From positions 1 to 20,613 of the forward strand of contig JAUXBK010000014.1 in the NCBI GenBank assembly GCA_030619405.1: DNA of 20,613 nt. The letters are read 5' to 3'. Under the pieces are notes generated by a model. The model was given only the letters and a program-made list of their open reading frames with translations. It made no database searches and was not told the origin of the DNA. This stretch comes from Sedimenticola sp. Lineage in GTDB: Bacteria > Pseudomonadota > Gammaproteobacteria > Chromatiales > Chromatiaceae. Numbering within the stretch: position 1 is the stretch's first letter; every line of letters starts with the position of its first letter. Positions 1 through 6,125 of the stretch are shown one piece after another. The translations under genes were made by a program, and so were the position numbers.

Positions 1-304
1 CGAACAAGTTTTGAAAGATCGTTGCACGGTATCGGACAAACGCTTCGGAATACATTGACTTCGATGCTTTGATCAGGCCGATTTCACGAGCAACCGCTGA
101 GCAATCGATTTCTGTTATAAGTAATGACACAGACTTGATATTATTTAACATGGCGAATACTAGATTGAGCACAAAAGGCTCCAACGATAATTTATAGGTA
201 TTGGCATCGTCTTTTAGTTGGGCGCATTGCTCTCTCAAAAGTGGAAGCAAAGGGCTTAAGATTGTTTCGAAAACGGTTGTCGTAGTTGCTTTCACCTGTT
301 CCAT
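1..304 (-). CDS. Probable IS transposase, N-terminal part (runs off the left edge)
   Basis: An open frame of 101 codons starts at an ATG (302-304, minus strand) and continues past base 1 with no stop. It begins MEQVKATTTTVFETILSPLL and contains KLSLEPFVLNLVFAMLNNIK and IKASKSMYSEAFVRYRATIF. The layout, a helical N-terminus followed by a Lys-Ala-Ser-Lys-Ser-Met-Tyr-Ser-Glu-Ala-Phe stretch, reminds me of the N-terminal domain of IS4-like DDE transposases. The catalytic domain lies outside the window, so the family is uncertain. The coding DNA is clearly more AT-rich than the flagellar genes, which fits horizontally acquired DNA. No terminal inverted repeat could be identified in 305-515. The gene could also be a non-transposase hypothetical. 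Confidence 0.45.
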   Translation of the reverse strand, partial: MEQVKATTTTVFETILSPLLPLLREQCAQLKDDANTYKLSLEPFVLNLVFAMLNNIKSVSLLITEIDCSAVAREIGLIKASKSMYSEAFVRYRATIFQNLF

Positions 305-515
305 TTCGAGCTCCAGATCGGTAATGACACGAATTCAGCGTGAAATTACAGGAAGCTCGAACAAATGTCTACTGGTTTAGGCAACCCATTGTTGTATAAT
401 ATGTTTTTCTTATTTCTTATCAAGGTAAAAGCTATTAGCAAAATCTATGCCGAACGCTATTGGTTTGAGGTACTAGACACAACAGTTAGTCACCTTCCGG
501 ATTAAACCTGAATGA
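305..515. other. AT-rich intergenic stretch without a recognisable gene
   Basis: It separates the probable transposase from the end of the aldolase-like gene. It contains a TATAAT hexamer at 395-400 but no matching -35 box and no downstream plus-strand gene. I see no hairpin with a T-run that would serve as a terminator for the aldolase gene. The base composition resembles the transposase side, so part of this stretch may be the end of the insertion sequence. Confidence 0.4.
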
Positions 516-1070
516 TTACCGTGAAAGAGTACTGGCAATAGCCGCAGTCTTGGCCGACAGCTCCAGGGAACAGGTCCATTTGTAGGCCAGGTCGAGGCTC
601 TCGGCACAGGTGTAGACGCCATGTCCCCGCACCACCATGATCCTGTGCCCGGCCAGCTGCTCCGCCACCATGGACGGGGCCTTTTCCACATAGTCGACGT
701 AGGGGATAGTGACCACCGGCACCTCTGAAAAATAGTACTGCCCCTCGAAATCCAGCGGCTGGAACGGCTTGCCATCGAGGGTGATGGCCACGCTGTAGGG
801 GCCATGGCTGTGGAGTACTGCCCGAGCACCTGGATTATACTGATAGACCCGCTGGTGCAGGGGTCCGTCCAGGGATGCACCTTCGGTACAAGGGCCGTTC
901 AGAGGGCAGCGGATCAACTCGTCCACCGTCAGTGTATCGGCACAGGCCCCGGTGGGGGTGACCCAGAGCTTGTCTCCCACCCGCACCGAACCGTTGCCGC
1001 TGTGGGAGTCATTGTTACCGTACTGACGAAGCCAGCGGTAGGTCTGGATCAATGCTGCTCTTGGTTCCAT
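516..1070 (-). CDS. Class II aldolase/adducin-like protein
   Basis: A protein of 184 residues, a little shorter than typical class II aldolases or MtnB-type dehydratases (about 200-215). Family signs are the N-terminal NGSVRVGDKLWVTPTGA stretch (about 26-42), the metal-ligand pair in LHSHGPYS (His87 and His89) and a third His in GHGVYT (His150). Together these are the zinc-binding arrangement of the fold, which acts on small sugar phosphates or related hydroxyketones in the cytoplasm. Where many members have Ser/Ala-x-Glu before a PLH motif, this protein has SLDGPLH (Asp68), so the usual acid is one carbon shorter. The start lies inside the last codons of mobB (22-base overlap, different frame), implying co-transcription and probably translational coupling. 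The substrate cannot be told from sequence. Confidence 0.85.
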   Translation of the reverse strand: MEPRAALIQTYRWLRQYGNNDSHSGNGSVRVGDKLWVTPTGACADTLTVDELIRCPLNGPCTEGASLDGPLHQRVYQYNPGARAVLHSHGPYSVAITLDGKPFQPLDFEGQYYFSEVPVVTIPYVDYVEKAPSMVAEQLAGHRIMVVRGHGVYTCAESLDLAYKWTCSLELSAKTAAIASTLSR

Positions 1071-1576
1071 TTCAGGATATAACTCACGATAACTTGCGGG
1101 TCGTTGATATCGAGGATCGGAAGATCCGTCGGCCGACCGATAGCATCATCGGTGGCAATGGCGATCACATGGGGGTCGTTGGGAAAGATCAGGGGTTTCC
1201 CCAGCGACGGCCGATGCAACTCGATCTTAGGAAATGCCTCGTGCCGGAAACCCTCCACCAGGATCAGGTCGAGGCAGGAGCGATCGAAACGGTCCAGCAT
1301 ACGCTGCAGATCCGGATCTCCCTCATCTTCGGTATCTGCGATCAAGGCCCAGCGGCTGGGAGAGGCGATGAGTATCTCTGCGGCGCCCGCTTTGCGCAGC
1401 TCATAGCTGTCTTTTCCCGGCTGATCGATCTCGAACCTGTGGTGGCTATGTTTCACCATTCCAACCCGCAACCCCTGCTCCTTCAGCAACGGCAGCAGCT
1501 GCTTCAGCAGAGTGGTCTTGCCGGTGCCACTGTAGGCGGAGAACCCCAGTACCGGTATCTTTTGTCTGTCCACCAT
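1049..1576 (-). CDS. mobB: Molybdopterin-guanine dinucleotide biosynthesis protein B
   Basis: MobB is a GTP-binding adapter that assists MobA when GMP is attached to molybdopterin, the last step in making the bis-MGD cofactor of DMSO-reductase-family enzymes. The chosen Met gives about 175 residues starting MVDRQKIPVLGFSAYSGTGK, with a P-loop (SGTGKTT, about 16-22), KHSHH, DQPGKDSYELRKAGAAE, LILVEGFRHE and VIAIATDD, all typical of E. coli MobB. The frame stays open upstream to 1675, but those codons lie in the terminal repeat of the neighbouring element, and known MobB proteins begin just before the IPxLxF strand. I therefore chose 1576. Its Shine-Dalgarno is weak. It overlaps the aldolase gene downstream. 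No mobA or moa gene is in the window. Confidence 0.93.
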   Translation of the reverse strand: MVDRQKIPVLGFSAYSGTGKTTLLKQLLPLLKEQGLRVGMVKHSHHRFEIDQPGKDSYELRKAGAAEILIASPSRWALIADTEDEGDPDLQRMLDRFDRSCLDLILVEGFRHEAFPKIELHRPSLGKPLIFPNDPHVIAIATDDAIGRPTDLPILDINDPQVIVSYILKWNQEQH

Positions 1577-1622
1577 CCTGCTCAACCCAGGCACTTCGAT
1601 CGTGATCCAGGCCTTATGATAA

Positions 1623-1936
1623 CCCATATCGTTACCCATATCTTGGTAGGAAAAAATGTTTTCACACGGAGTCACGGAGACACGGAGAAGAAGAGATGAA
1701 TGAGAATGAAATCGGAGGTATTGTCGTCGACTGTGCCGTAAAGACGCATATGTCTCGGCCCTATGCCTACTGGGTAGAAAGGTGGTTCTCTACTGAATTT
1801 TGGTGAGGCCCTGATGGAGGATGGTATCTCCCGTATCATAAATGGCAAACTGTAATAACCGCTTTATTCTTCTCCGTGTCTCCGCGCCTCCGTGTGAGGC
1901 AATTCTTTCGAGTCGAGTTGTGGGTAACGATATGGG
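1623..1936 (+). mobile_element. MITE-like repeat element, copy 1, with GxxExxY gene remnant
   Basis: The 314-bp unit is bounded by a perfect 16-bp terminal inverted repeat: CCCATATCGTTACCCA at 1623-1638, and its reverse complement at 1921-1936. A second inverted repeat of 31 bp lies inside (1662-1692 and 1867-1897, 29 of 31 bases matching), built on the motif CACGGAGACACGGAGAAGAA. The centre is a broken coding sequence (separate entry). A second copy in opposite orientation lies at 3136-3462. No target-site duplication is evident at the ends. Encoding no transposase, it would be a non-autonomous element if mobile. Internal similarity to copy 2 is high but clearly not identical, so both are old. 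Confidence 0.8.
1696..1855 (+). pseudogene. GxxExxY-family gene remnant, internally deleted and frameshifted (copy 1)
   Basis: From the ATG at 1696 the frame reads MNENEIGGIVVDCAVKTHM, the typical N-terminus of GxxExxY (PD-D/ExK-like) proteins. It then degenerates into SRPYAYWVERWFSTEFW and stops at the TGA at 1804-1806. In another frame, 1796-1852 reads NFGEALMEDGISRIINGKL and stops at TAA (1853-1855), the usual C-terminus of the same family. Intact members have roughly 120-130 residues, so about 70 codons of the middle are missing and the two ends are out of frame. The product cannot be functional. Family assignment rests on remembered consensus, not on a search. Confidence 0.75.
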
Positions 1937-1965
1937 CGCACCTGCCTCCCATTCCCCTGTGACAG

Positions 1966-2346
1966 CTACACCGCTTCCTTCATACCATGGAGCATGACCA
2001 CCAGCTCGGCCTCATTCCGGGTGAGTCCCAGCTCTTCCACCAGACGAATGGCGGAAGCACCCTGCTGTACCAGCTGGATCGCCTCACCATAGGGTTGCTC
2101 ACCCTGCTGCTGGTTCTCGATCGCTTCCTGGCGGTATCCCAGATCCCGTCCCTGTTTTTCAAGCCTGGAGAGCCGGCGGTCCACGCCGACCGCCCCGGCA
2201 CAGAGTGCGGCCAAAGTCCCGTTCAGGGCCTCGATCCGGACCAGGGCGCCCGCCAGCCTCCTGCTCTCCTGGCGAACCCTCCACGACAGCATTCCGACAG
2301 ACACCAATGCACACAGGGTGATGACCAGAAGCCAGATAGCTTGCAT
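1966..2346 (-). CDS. DUF2802 membrane-anchored protein of the chemotaxis cluster
   Basis: About 126 residues starting MQAIWLLVITLCALVSVGML. One N-terminal membrane segment (about 3-20) is followed by a long helical, probably coiled-coil region (ESRRLAGALVRIEALNGTLA and further heptad-like stretches). The C-terminal part, YGEAIQLVQQGASAIRLVEE then LGLTRNEAELVVMLHGMK, resembles a small helix-turn-helix and is the DUF2802 signature. The start at 2346 follows a strong GAAGGGGG ribosome site; an upstream in-frame ATG at 2370 would overlap the previous gene and is less likely. The gene is last in the cheW group, as in Pseudomonas, where a DUF2802 gene closes the chemotaxis cluster. The molecular role is unknown; genomic linkage suggests a motility link. 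Confidence 0.85.
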   Translation of the reverse strand: MQAIWLLVITLCALVSVGMLSWRVRQESRRLAGALVRIEALNGTLAALCAGAVGVDRRLSRLEKQGRDLGYRQEAIENQQQGEQPYGEAIQLVQQGASAIRLVEELGLTRNEAELVVMLHGMKEAV

Positions 2347-2356
2347 GTAGCCCCCT

Positions 2357-2530
2357 TCAGGCATAATCATCGACCCTCGGTTGCTCCAGTTCCCCGCCCT
2401 CTTCCTGATGCCGCTTCTCGTGCTGTTGCCGCCGTCTCGGCGGCGCTGGTGGCCTGTGCCTGGCCGGATGCTCTTCCCGTCGCACGGGCCACACCGGTTT
2501 CACCGGTGACGGTTGGTTGATCTCTGCCAT
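2357..2530 (-). CDS. Small Pro/Arg-rich protein between cheW and DUF2802
   Basis: A 57-residue protein beginning MAEINQPSPVKPVWPVRREE and ending in an acidic VDDYA tail. It is very rich in Pro, Arg, Gln and Glu, with no predicted fold or membrane segment. The start at 2530 is preferred because AAGGA lies about 8 bases upstream; the in-frame ATG at 2539 sits directly on that site. It ends 10 bases before the DUF2802 start and begins about 20 bases after the cheW stop. Short proteins with the same pattern (PVKPVWP near the N-terminus, a basic middle, a terminal (I/V)DEYA-like tail) occur at this position in other gammaproteobacterial clusters as far as I recall. An overlapping frame at 2367-2555 lacks these features and is probably a shadow. 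Function unknown. Confidence 0.65.
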   Translation of the reverse strand: MAEINQPSPVKPVWPVRREEHPARHRPPAPPRRRQQHEKRHQEEGGELEQPRVDDYA

Positions 2531-2551
2531 CGCTGCCATCCTTCGGGGAGC

Positions 2552-3034
2552 TCACGGCATCCCCGCCTCACTCCACTCGCCATCCGCCAACAGTTTGTTC
2601 AGATCGACGACGATCAACAACCCCCCTTCCCGGGTGGCGACGCCCTGGATATAACGTGAACTATCCTCATCCCCCACGTTGGGGGCGGCATCTATCTCTG
2701 AATCCTGCAGTTCAACCACCTCAGAAACGCTGTCCACCAGTATCCCCATCACCTGCTGTTCAGATTCGATGAGCACGATGCGGGTGGCATCTCCGATCTC
2801 ACCGGGCGGCAGTGCAAAACGTCCACGGGTGTCGATCACCGTTACTACGTTACCACGCAGGTTGATGATACCCAGTACATAAGGGGGTGCCCCGGGTACT
2901 GGCGCAATCTCACTCACCCGAAGCACTTCCTGCACCTGCATCACGTTGATGCCGTAGGTTTCGCCATCCAGATGAAATGTAACCAGCTGGATCAAGGGAT
3001 CCTCAGCGGAAGATTCAGCAACGGCTGTTGTCAT
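2552..3034 (-). CDS. cheW: Chemotaxis coupling protein CheW
   Basis: CheW links methyl-accepting receptors to the CheA kinase in the membrane-bound signalling array. From the chosen ATG the protein has 160 residues: a short variable N-terminus, then the CheW SH3-like double domain from about residue 16 to 155. Recognisable stretches are LVTFHLDGETYGINVMQVQE, the APPYVLGIINLRGNVVTVID core, the GILVDSVSEVVEL segment and the RYIQGVATREGGLLIVVDLN close. The start at 3034 follows GAGGTGG; an upstream ATG at 3049 overlaps that ribosome site. The gene is cut off from motD by the second repeat copy, so it probably has its own promoter. Confidence 0.95.
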   Translation of the reverse strand: MTTAVAESSAEDPLIQLVTFHLDGETYGINVMQVQEVLRVSEIAPVPGAPPYVLGIINLRGNVVTVIDTRGRFALPPGEIGDATRIVLIESEQQVMGILVDSVSEVVELQDSEIDAAPNVGDEDSSRYIQGVATREGGLLIVVDLNKLLADGEWSEAGMP

Positions 3035-3060
3035 GACACCACCTCTCATTGAAAATCACT

Positions 3061-3084
3061 CGTCAAAATTCAGGCGCTTTGACG
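3061..3084. promoter_or_regulatory. Perfect 7-bp dyad upstream of cheW, operator candidate
   Basis: CGTCAAA at 3061-3067 and TTTGACG at 3078-3084 are exact inverted copies separated by 10 bases. The dyad lies 27 to 50 bases before the cheW start, inside the probable untranslated leader. It could bind a dimeric regulator or form a weak RNA hairpin. No regulator can be named. Confidence 0.3.
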
Positions 3085-3098
3085 GGCACCTGAATAGT

Positions 3099-3115
3099 CA
3101 GCACAATCCATGCCT
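3099..3115 (-). promoter_or_regulatory. Weak sigma-54-like promoter candidate for cheW
   Basis: On the minus strand AGGCATGGATTGTGCTG carries GG and GC separated by exactly 10 bases, as sigma-54 RNA polymerase requires. GGCA and TGC fit the consensus TGGCACG-N4-TTGC, but three other positions do not. It would start transcription near 3089, about 55 bases before cheW. The site lies just outside the end of repeat copy 2. It is far weaker than the fliL site. Confidence 0.25.
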
Positions 3116-3135
3116 TTGCTTCCGCTGCACCTGAC

Positions 3136-3462
3136 ACCATGCCGTTACCCATAATACGACACGAAAGAATTGCCGCACGCGGAGGCACTGAGACACGGAG
3201 AAGAATAAAGAGGTCATTCCAGTTTGCCATTCTTGATACGGGAATATAGCGTCCTTCAGCAGGGCCTCACCGAAATTCAGTAGACAGCCAACCCTCCTAA
3301 TAGATATTCTCCAGCAGACTTGGGCCGAATCGCATATGCATATTTACGGCACAGTCGACGACAATATCTCTGATGTCATTCTCATTCATCTCTTCTTCTC
3401 CGTGTCTCCGCGACTCCGTGTGAGAACGTTTTTTCTTACCGAGATATGGGTAACGATATGTT
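3136..3462 (-). mobile_element. MITE-like repeat element, copy 2, with GxxExxY gene remnant
   Basis: This 327-bp unit is an inverted, diverged copy of 1623-1936. Its ends match the 16-bp terminal repeat at 14 of 16 bases (3447-3462) and 13 of 16 bases (3136-3151). The internal CGGAG-rich inverted repeat is also present (around 3176-3204 and 3391-3423). The two copies share the same internal junction (TCTACTGAATTT followed by GGTGAGGCCCTG), so they descend from one already deleted ancestor. The element fills most of the 447-base gap between cheW and motD and carries no intact gene. Confidence 0.78.
3214..3389 (-). pseudogene. GxxExxY-family gene remnant (copy 2)
   Basis: From the ATG at 3387-3389 the minus strand reads MNENDIRDIVVDCAVNMHMR then FGPSLLENIY, and meets TAG at 3297-3299. 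The SLLENIY stretch is the degenerate counterpart of the Gly-x-x-Glu-x-x-Tyr motif that names the family, with the Gly changed to Ser. The C-terminal part (NFGEALLKDAI, then RIKNGKLE in a shifted frame, with TGA at 3214-3216) follows after the deleted middle. This copy keeps about 13 more bases near the junction than copy 1, which makes the family assignment firmer. Confidence 0.75.
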
Positions 3463-3481
3463 CCCTAGTACTCCACCAATA

Positions 3482-4327
3482 TTACGTTGCTGGAGTACCA
3501 GCCACTTTCAGTTCACCCACATCCCGCTGCTCGCGCTGCTGTCTGGCAGCCATGATAATAATGGCGACTCTACGGTTCTTTGCCCGGCTCGCCTCATCCC
3601 CGTTTTCGGTGACCGGCCGAAATTCCCCATAGCCGATGGCTGACATGCGGTCTGGTGACACGCCTCGCCGGGCAAACAGATGCACGACACTGGCGGCCCT
3701 TGCGGCTGAGAGCTCCCAGTTGGAAGGGAAGCTGACGGTCTTTATCGGCAGGTCATCCGTGTGGCCCTCCACTTTGATCTGATTCGGCAGGGGCTTCAGG
3801 ATCGCTGCAACATCACCGAGCGCCTTCACCGCGTCACGGGAGAGGCGGGAACTGCCGCTCTTGAACAGCATCCTGCTCTTCATTTCCACTTCCAGGCCCC
3901 GTTCCGTCTGTGTGACCTTGACCAGGTCCTGATCGATGAATGGACTCAGCTCTCCTTTCAGATCGGCTGCTATCCTGGAGAGAGACGCAAAGTCCAGACC
4001 GGTCGGCCCGGGCCCCTCTCCCGCCATCTGCTCCGCCTCCTGATCCATCCGCTCTGCCTTGCGGGCCAGTTCCGGGGCAGCAAACTCGCCTGCCACCGGA
4101 TCCGGCATCCGAACCTGTTCCCCGATCTGAATGGGATTCAGACTCTGGGCCGAGGTCTGAAACGCATCGGTCAGAGTGGCAGAGAGCACCCGGTACTTGT
4201 CCTCGTTGACCGAGGAGATGGAATACATGACGACGAACAAGGCAAACAGCAGGGTGATGAAATCCGCATAGGAGACCAGCCAGCGATCGTGGTTGTCCGA
4301 CTCTTCCTCTCGTCTCCGCCGGGCCAT
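3482..4327 (-). CDS. motD: Stator protein MotD (MotB family)
   Basis: The 281-residue protein is the peptidoglycan-anchored half of a proton-driven stator. Its N-terminus is MARRRREEESDNHDRWLVSY followed by ADFITLLFALFVVMYSISS, the single MotB-type membrane helix, with the proton-carrying Asp at residue 22. A linker with an Ala/Glu-rich segment leads to the OmpA-like peptidoglycan-binding domain (about 150-265), with VEGHTDDLPI, SNWELSAARAASV, IGYGEFRP and KNRRVAIII. It starts 3 bases after motC ends. Its position after cheB-motC identifies it as the MotD type, which in Pseudomonas works beside a separate MotAB pair. It is the last gene of the long run; a repeat element follows. Confidence 0.93.
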   Translation of the reverse strand: MARRRREEESDNHDRWLVSYADFITLLFALFVVMYSISSVNEDKYRVLSATLTDAFQTSAQSLNPIQIGEQVRMPDPVAGEFAAPELARKAERMDQEAEQMAGEGPGPTGLDFASLSRIAADLKGELSPFIDQDLVKVTQTERGLEVEMKSRMLFKSGSSRLSRDAVKALGDVAAILKPLPNQIKVEGHTDDLPIKTVSFPSNWELSAARAASVVHLFARRGVSPDRMSAIGYGEFRPVTENGDEASRAKNRRVAIIIMAARQQREQRDVGELKVAGTPAT

Positions 4328-4330
4328 GAC

Positions 4331-5071
4331 TCAGTTGATAAACCCCTGCAGTTTGGACTCGATATTGCGGGGGTTCTCCCCCTCTGCGATGGACACGATG
4401 CCTTCGATCACCATCTCCCGGTAGTGTGACTTGTTGCGCGCCAGTGCCTTCATCTTGTTGCCGAATGGCAGCAGAAACAGATTGGCCAGGCCGACACCGT
4501 AGATGGTGGCGACAAAAGCGGTCGCTATGCCTCTGCCGAGCTGGCTCGGGTCGGCCAGATTCTGCATCACGTGGATCAGCCCCATCACCGCGCCGATGAT
4601 ACCGATAGTCGGCGCATAGCCACCCATGGCCTCGAATACCCGGGCCGCCTGCATGTCGTGCTGGTCCCGACTGTCCAGCTCCACCTCCAGGATCGAACGG
4701 ATCACCTCCGGCTCGCTGCCGTCCACCAGCAACTGCATCCCTTTGCGCATGAACCGGTCGGGCTCTGTCTCGGCGATGGGTTCGAGCCCCAGAAGGCCCT
4801 CCTTGCGGGCCACATTGCTCCACTTCACCAGCTTTCTGATCGCCGGTTCCAGTTGCAGCTTCGGCGGGACAAACACGGTGCCCGCCAGGCGTAGAGCGTG
4901 GGTAAATACACTGACCGGGGTCTGCAGCAGGATGGCGCCAATGGTTCCCCCGAACACGATCACCAGCGCCGGGCCATTCAACAGGGCACCGAGATGCCCC
5001 CCGTCCAGCAGATTGCCCCCCAGAATTGCACCCAGCGCAATCAGGATGCCGAGGAGGCTCAGAACGTCCAT
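4331..5071 (-). CDS. motC: Stator protein MotC (MotA family)
   Basis: The 246-residue inner-membrane protein surrounds MotD and pushes on the rotor. It has the four membrane segments of the family (about 3-20, 32-50, 148-170, 181-203). The cytoplasmic loop carries the charged ARKEGLLGLE stretch (about 88-97), and there is a conserved Pro in MGGYAPTIGIIGAVMGLIHV and a Gly-rich TIYGVGLANLFLLPFGNK segment. It starts 1 base after the cheB stop, so translation is probably coupled. It is called MotC rather than MotA or PomA because it sits inside the chemotaxis cluster next to cheB, as in Pseudomonas. Confidence 0.93.
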   Translation of the reverse strand: MDVLSLLGILIALGAILGGNLLDGGHLGALLNGPALVIVFGGTIGAILLQTPVSVFTHALRLAGTVFVPPKLQLEPAIRKLVKWSNVARKEGLLGLEPIAETEPDRFMRKGMQLLVDGSEPEVIRSILEVELDSRDQHDMQAARVFEAMGGYAPTIGIIGAVMGLIHVMQNLADPSQLGRGIATAFVATIYGVGLANLFLLPFGNKMKALARNKSHYREMVIEGIVSIAEGENPRNIESKLQGFIN

Positions 5072-5072
5072 C

Positions 5073-6116
5073 TCAAACCACCTTTCCGAGCGTCGGCCCG
5101 AGCTGGTTCAGGGGCAGGACCTGATCTGACAATCCCGCTTTTTCGACCGCCTGGGGCATGCCGTACACCACACAGCTCGCCTCATCCTGTGACCAGACAG
5201 AGGATCCACCCTGTTTCAACAGGCGTGCACCCTGTTTGCCGTCGGAACCCATTCCGGTCAACAGGATCGCCAGCACGGAGTCCGGCCAGACCCTGGCCGC
5301 AGAACCGAGGCTGATATCCAAGCAGGGCTTGTAGGTCTGGTCCGGTGAGCTCTCCCTGATCCGTATCACGGCACCAACCCCCTGGTGCTCCAGCAGCATC
5401 TGTTTCCCGCCGGGTGCCAGATAAGCCTGCCCGGACCGCAGCAGGTCGCCATCCTTCGCCTCTTTCACCGAGATACGGCACTGGGCGTCGAGTCGCTCCG
5501 CGTAGGCCGGTGTAAACGCGGCAGGCATGTGCACCACCAGCAGCAATGGGAGGGGGAAATCGCCGGAAAGCGTCGACAGCAGCCCCTGAATCGCCACCGG
5601 GCCTCCGGTGGACGCACCGATCACCACCAGCTTGAACCGGCCTCTGTGGAGGGGTTTGGATGTTTCCTGCGCGAACCGGGGGGGAGTGTGATTCAGCGAG
5701 TCCACAGTGACCCGCCTCTGACCCAATGCCAGTACCCGTAACGGTAGGATTCTTTCTGCTGTTCCCGCCCCTGCCCCGCCGTTGCCAAACTGTTTTGGCA
5801 GAAAATCGACCGCACCCGCTTCCAGTGCATCCAGAGTCGCCCGGGCACCCTGGTGGGTCAGTGCCGAGAACATCAGTATCCGGGTCGGGCTCACGGCCAT
5901 GATGCGCCGCACCGCGTCGATGCCGTTCATTACCGGCATCTCCACATCCATGGTGATAACGTCCGGCTTGAGTCGCCTCGCCTGCTGCACCGCGGCGACT
6001 CCGTCGCCCGCAGTCCCCACCACTTCGATACCCGAATCGCTGCGTAGAATCTCACTGATTCGGCGCTGAAAGAAAGACGAATCGTCCACTACCAGCACGC
6101 GCACCCTGGAATTCAT
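5073..6116 (-). CDS. cheB: Chemotaxis protein-glutamate methylesterase CheB
   Basis: CheB removes methyl groups from receptor glutamates, and deamidates glutamines, for adaptation. Counting from the ATG at 6116, the receiver domain covers about 1-105 with VVDDSS and phospho-acceptor Asp57 (ITMDVEMPVMNG). The methylesterase domain covers about 160-345 with the catalytic triad Ser169 (GASTGGP), His196 (VVHMP) and Asp292 (TGMGSDG). A GTG two codons upstream (6122) is an alternative start; neither has a strong ribosome site, and cheA ends at 6126, so coupled translation is likely. Full length for the family. No CheR methyltransferase is in the window. Confidence 0.95.
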   Translation of the reverse strand: MNSRVRVLVVDDSSFFQRRISEILRSDSGIEVVGTAGDGVAAVQQARRLKPDVITMDVEMPVMNGIDAVRRIMAVSPTRILMFSALTHQGARATLDALEAGAVDFLPKQFGNGGAGAGTAERILPLRVLALGQRRVTVDSLNHTPPRFAQETSKPLHRGRFKLVVIGASTGGPVAIQGLLSTLSGDFPLPLLLVVHMPAAFTPAYAERLDAQCRISVKEAKDGDLLRSGQAYLAPGGKQMLLEHQGVGAVIRIRESSPDQTYKPCLDISLGSAARVWPDSVLAILLTGMGSDGKQGARLLKQGGSSVWSQDEASCVVYGMPQAVEKAGLSDQVLPLNQLGPTLGKVV

Positions 6117-6125
6117 GGTCACTGA

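Noticed and set aside
395..400. TATAAT as a plus-strand promoter
   Set aside because: No -35 element at the right distance and no plus-strand gene follows.
1577..1675. Longer mobB start giving 208 residues
   Set aside because: The extra codons mostly come from the terminal repeat of the neighbouring element and have no counterpart in MobB proteins.
1629..1936. CRISPR-like array in the cheW-flanking DNA
   Set aside because: The repeated CACGGAG units are a single inverted-repeat pair per element and not regularly spaced direct repeats with spacers.
2367..2555. 62-codon frame overlapping the small ORF
   Set aside because: It shares most of its length with the better-supported 57-residue ORF, overlaps the end of cheW, and its low-complexity Ala/Gly/Thr composition suggests a shadow.
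3060..3090. Sigma-28 promoter before cheW (TCAAAG, then GACGAG on the minus strand)
   Set aside because: The -10 part fits only four of the five core bases and the spacing is one base short. The same bases are better described as a perfect dyad.
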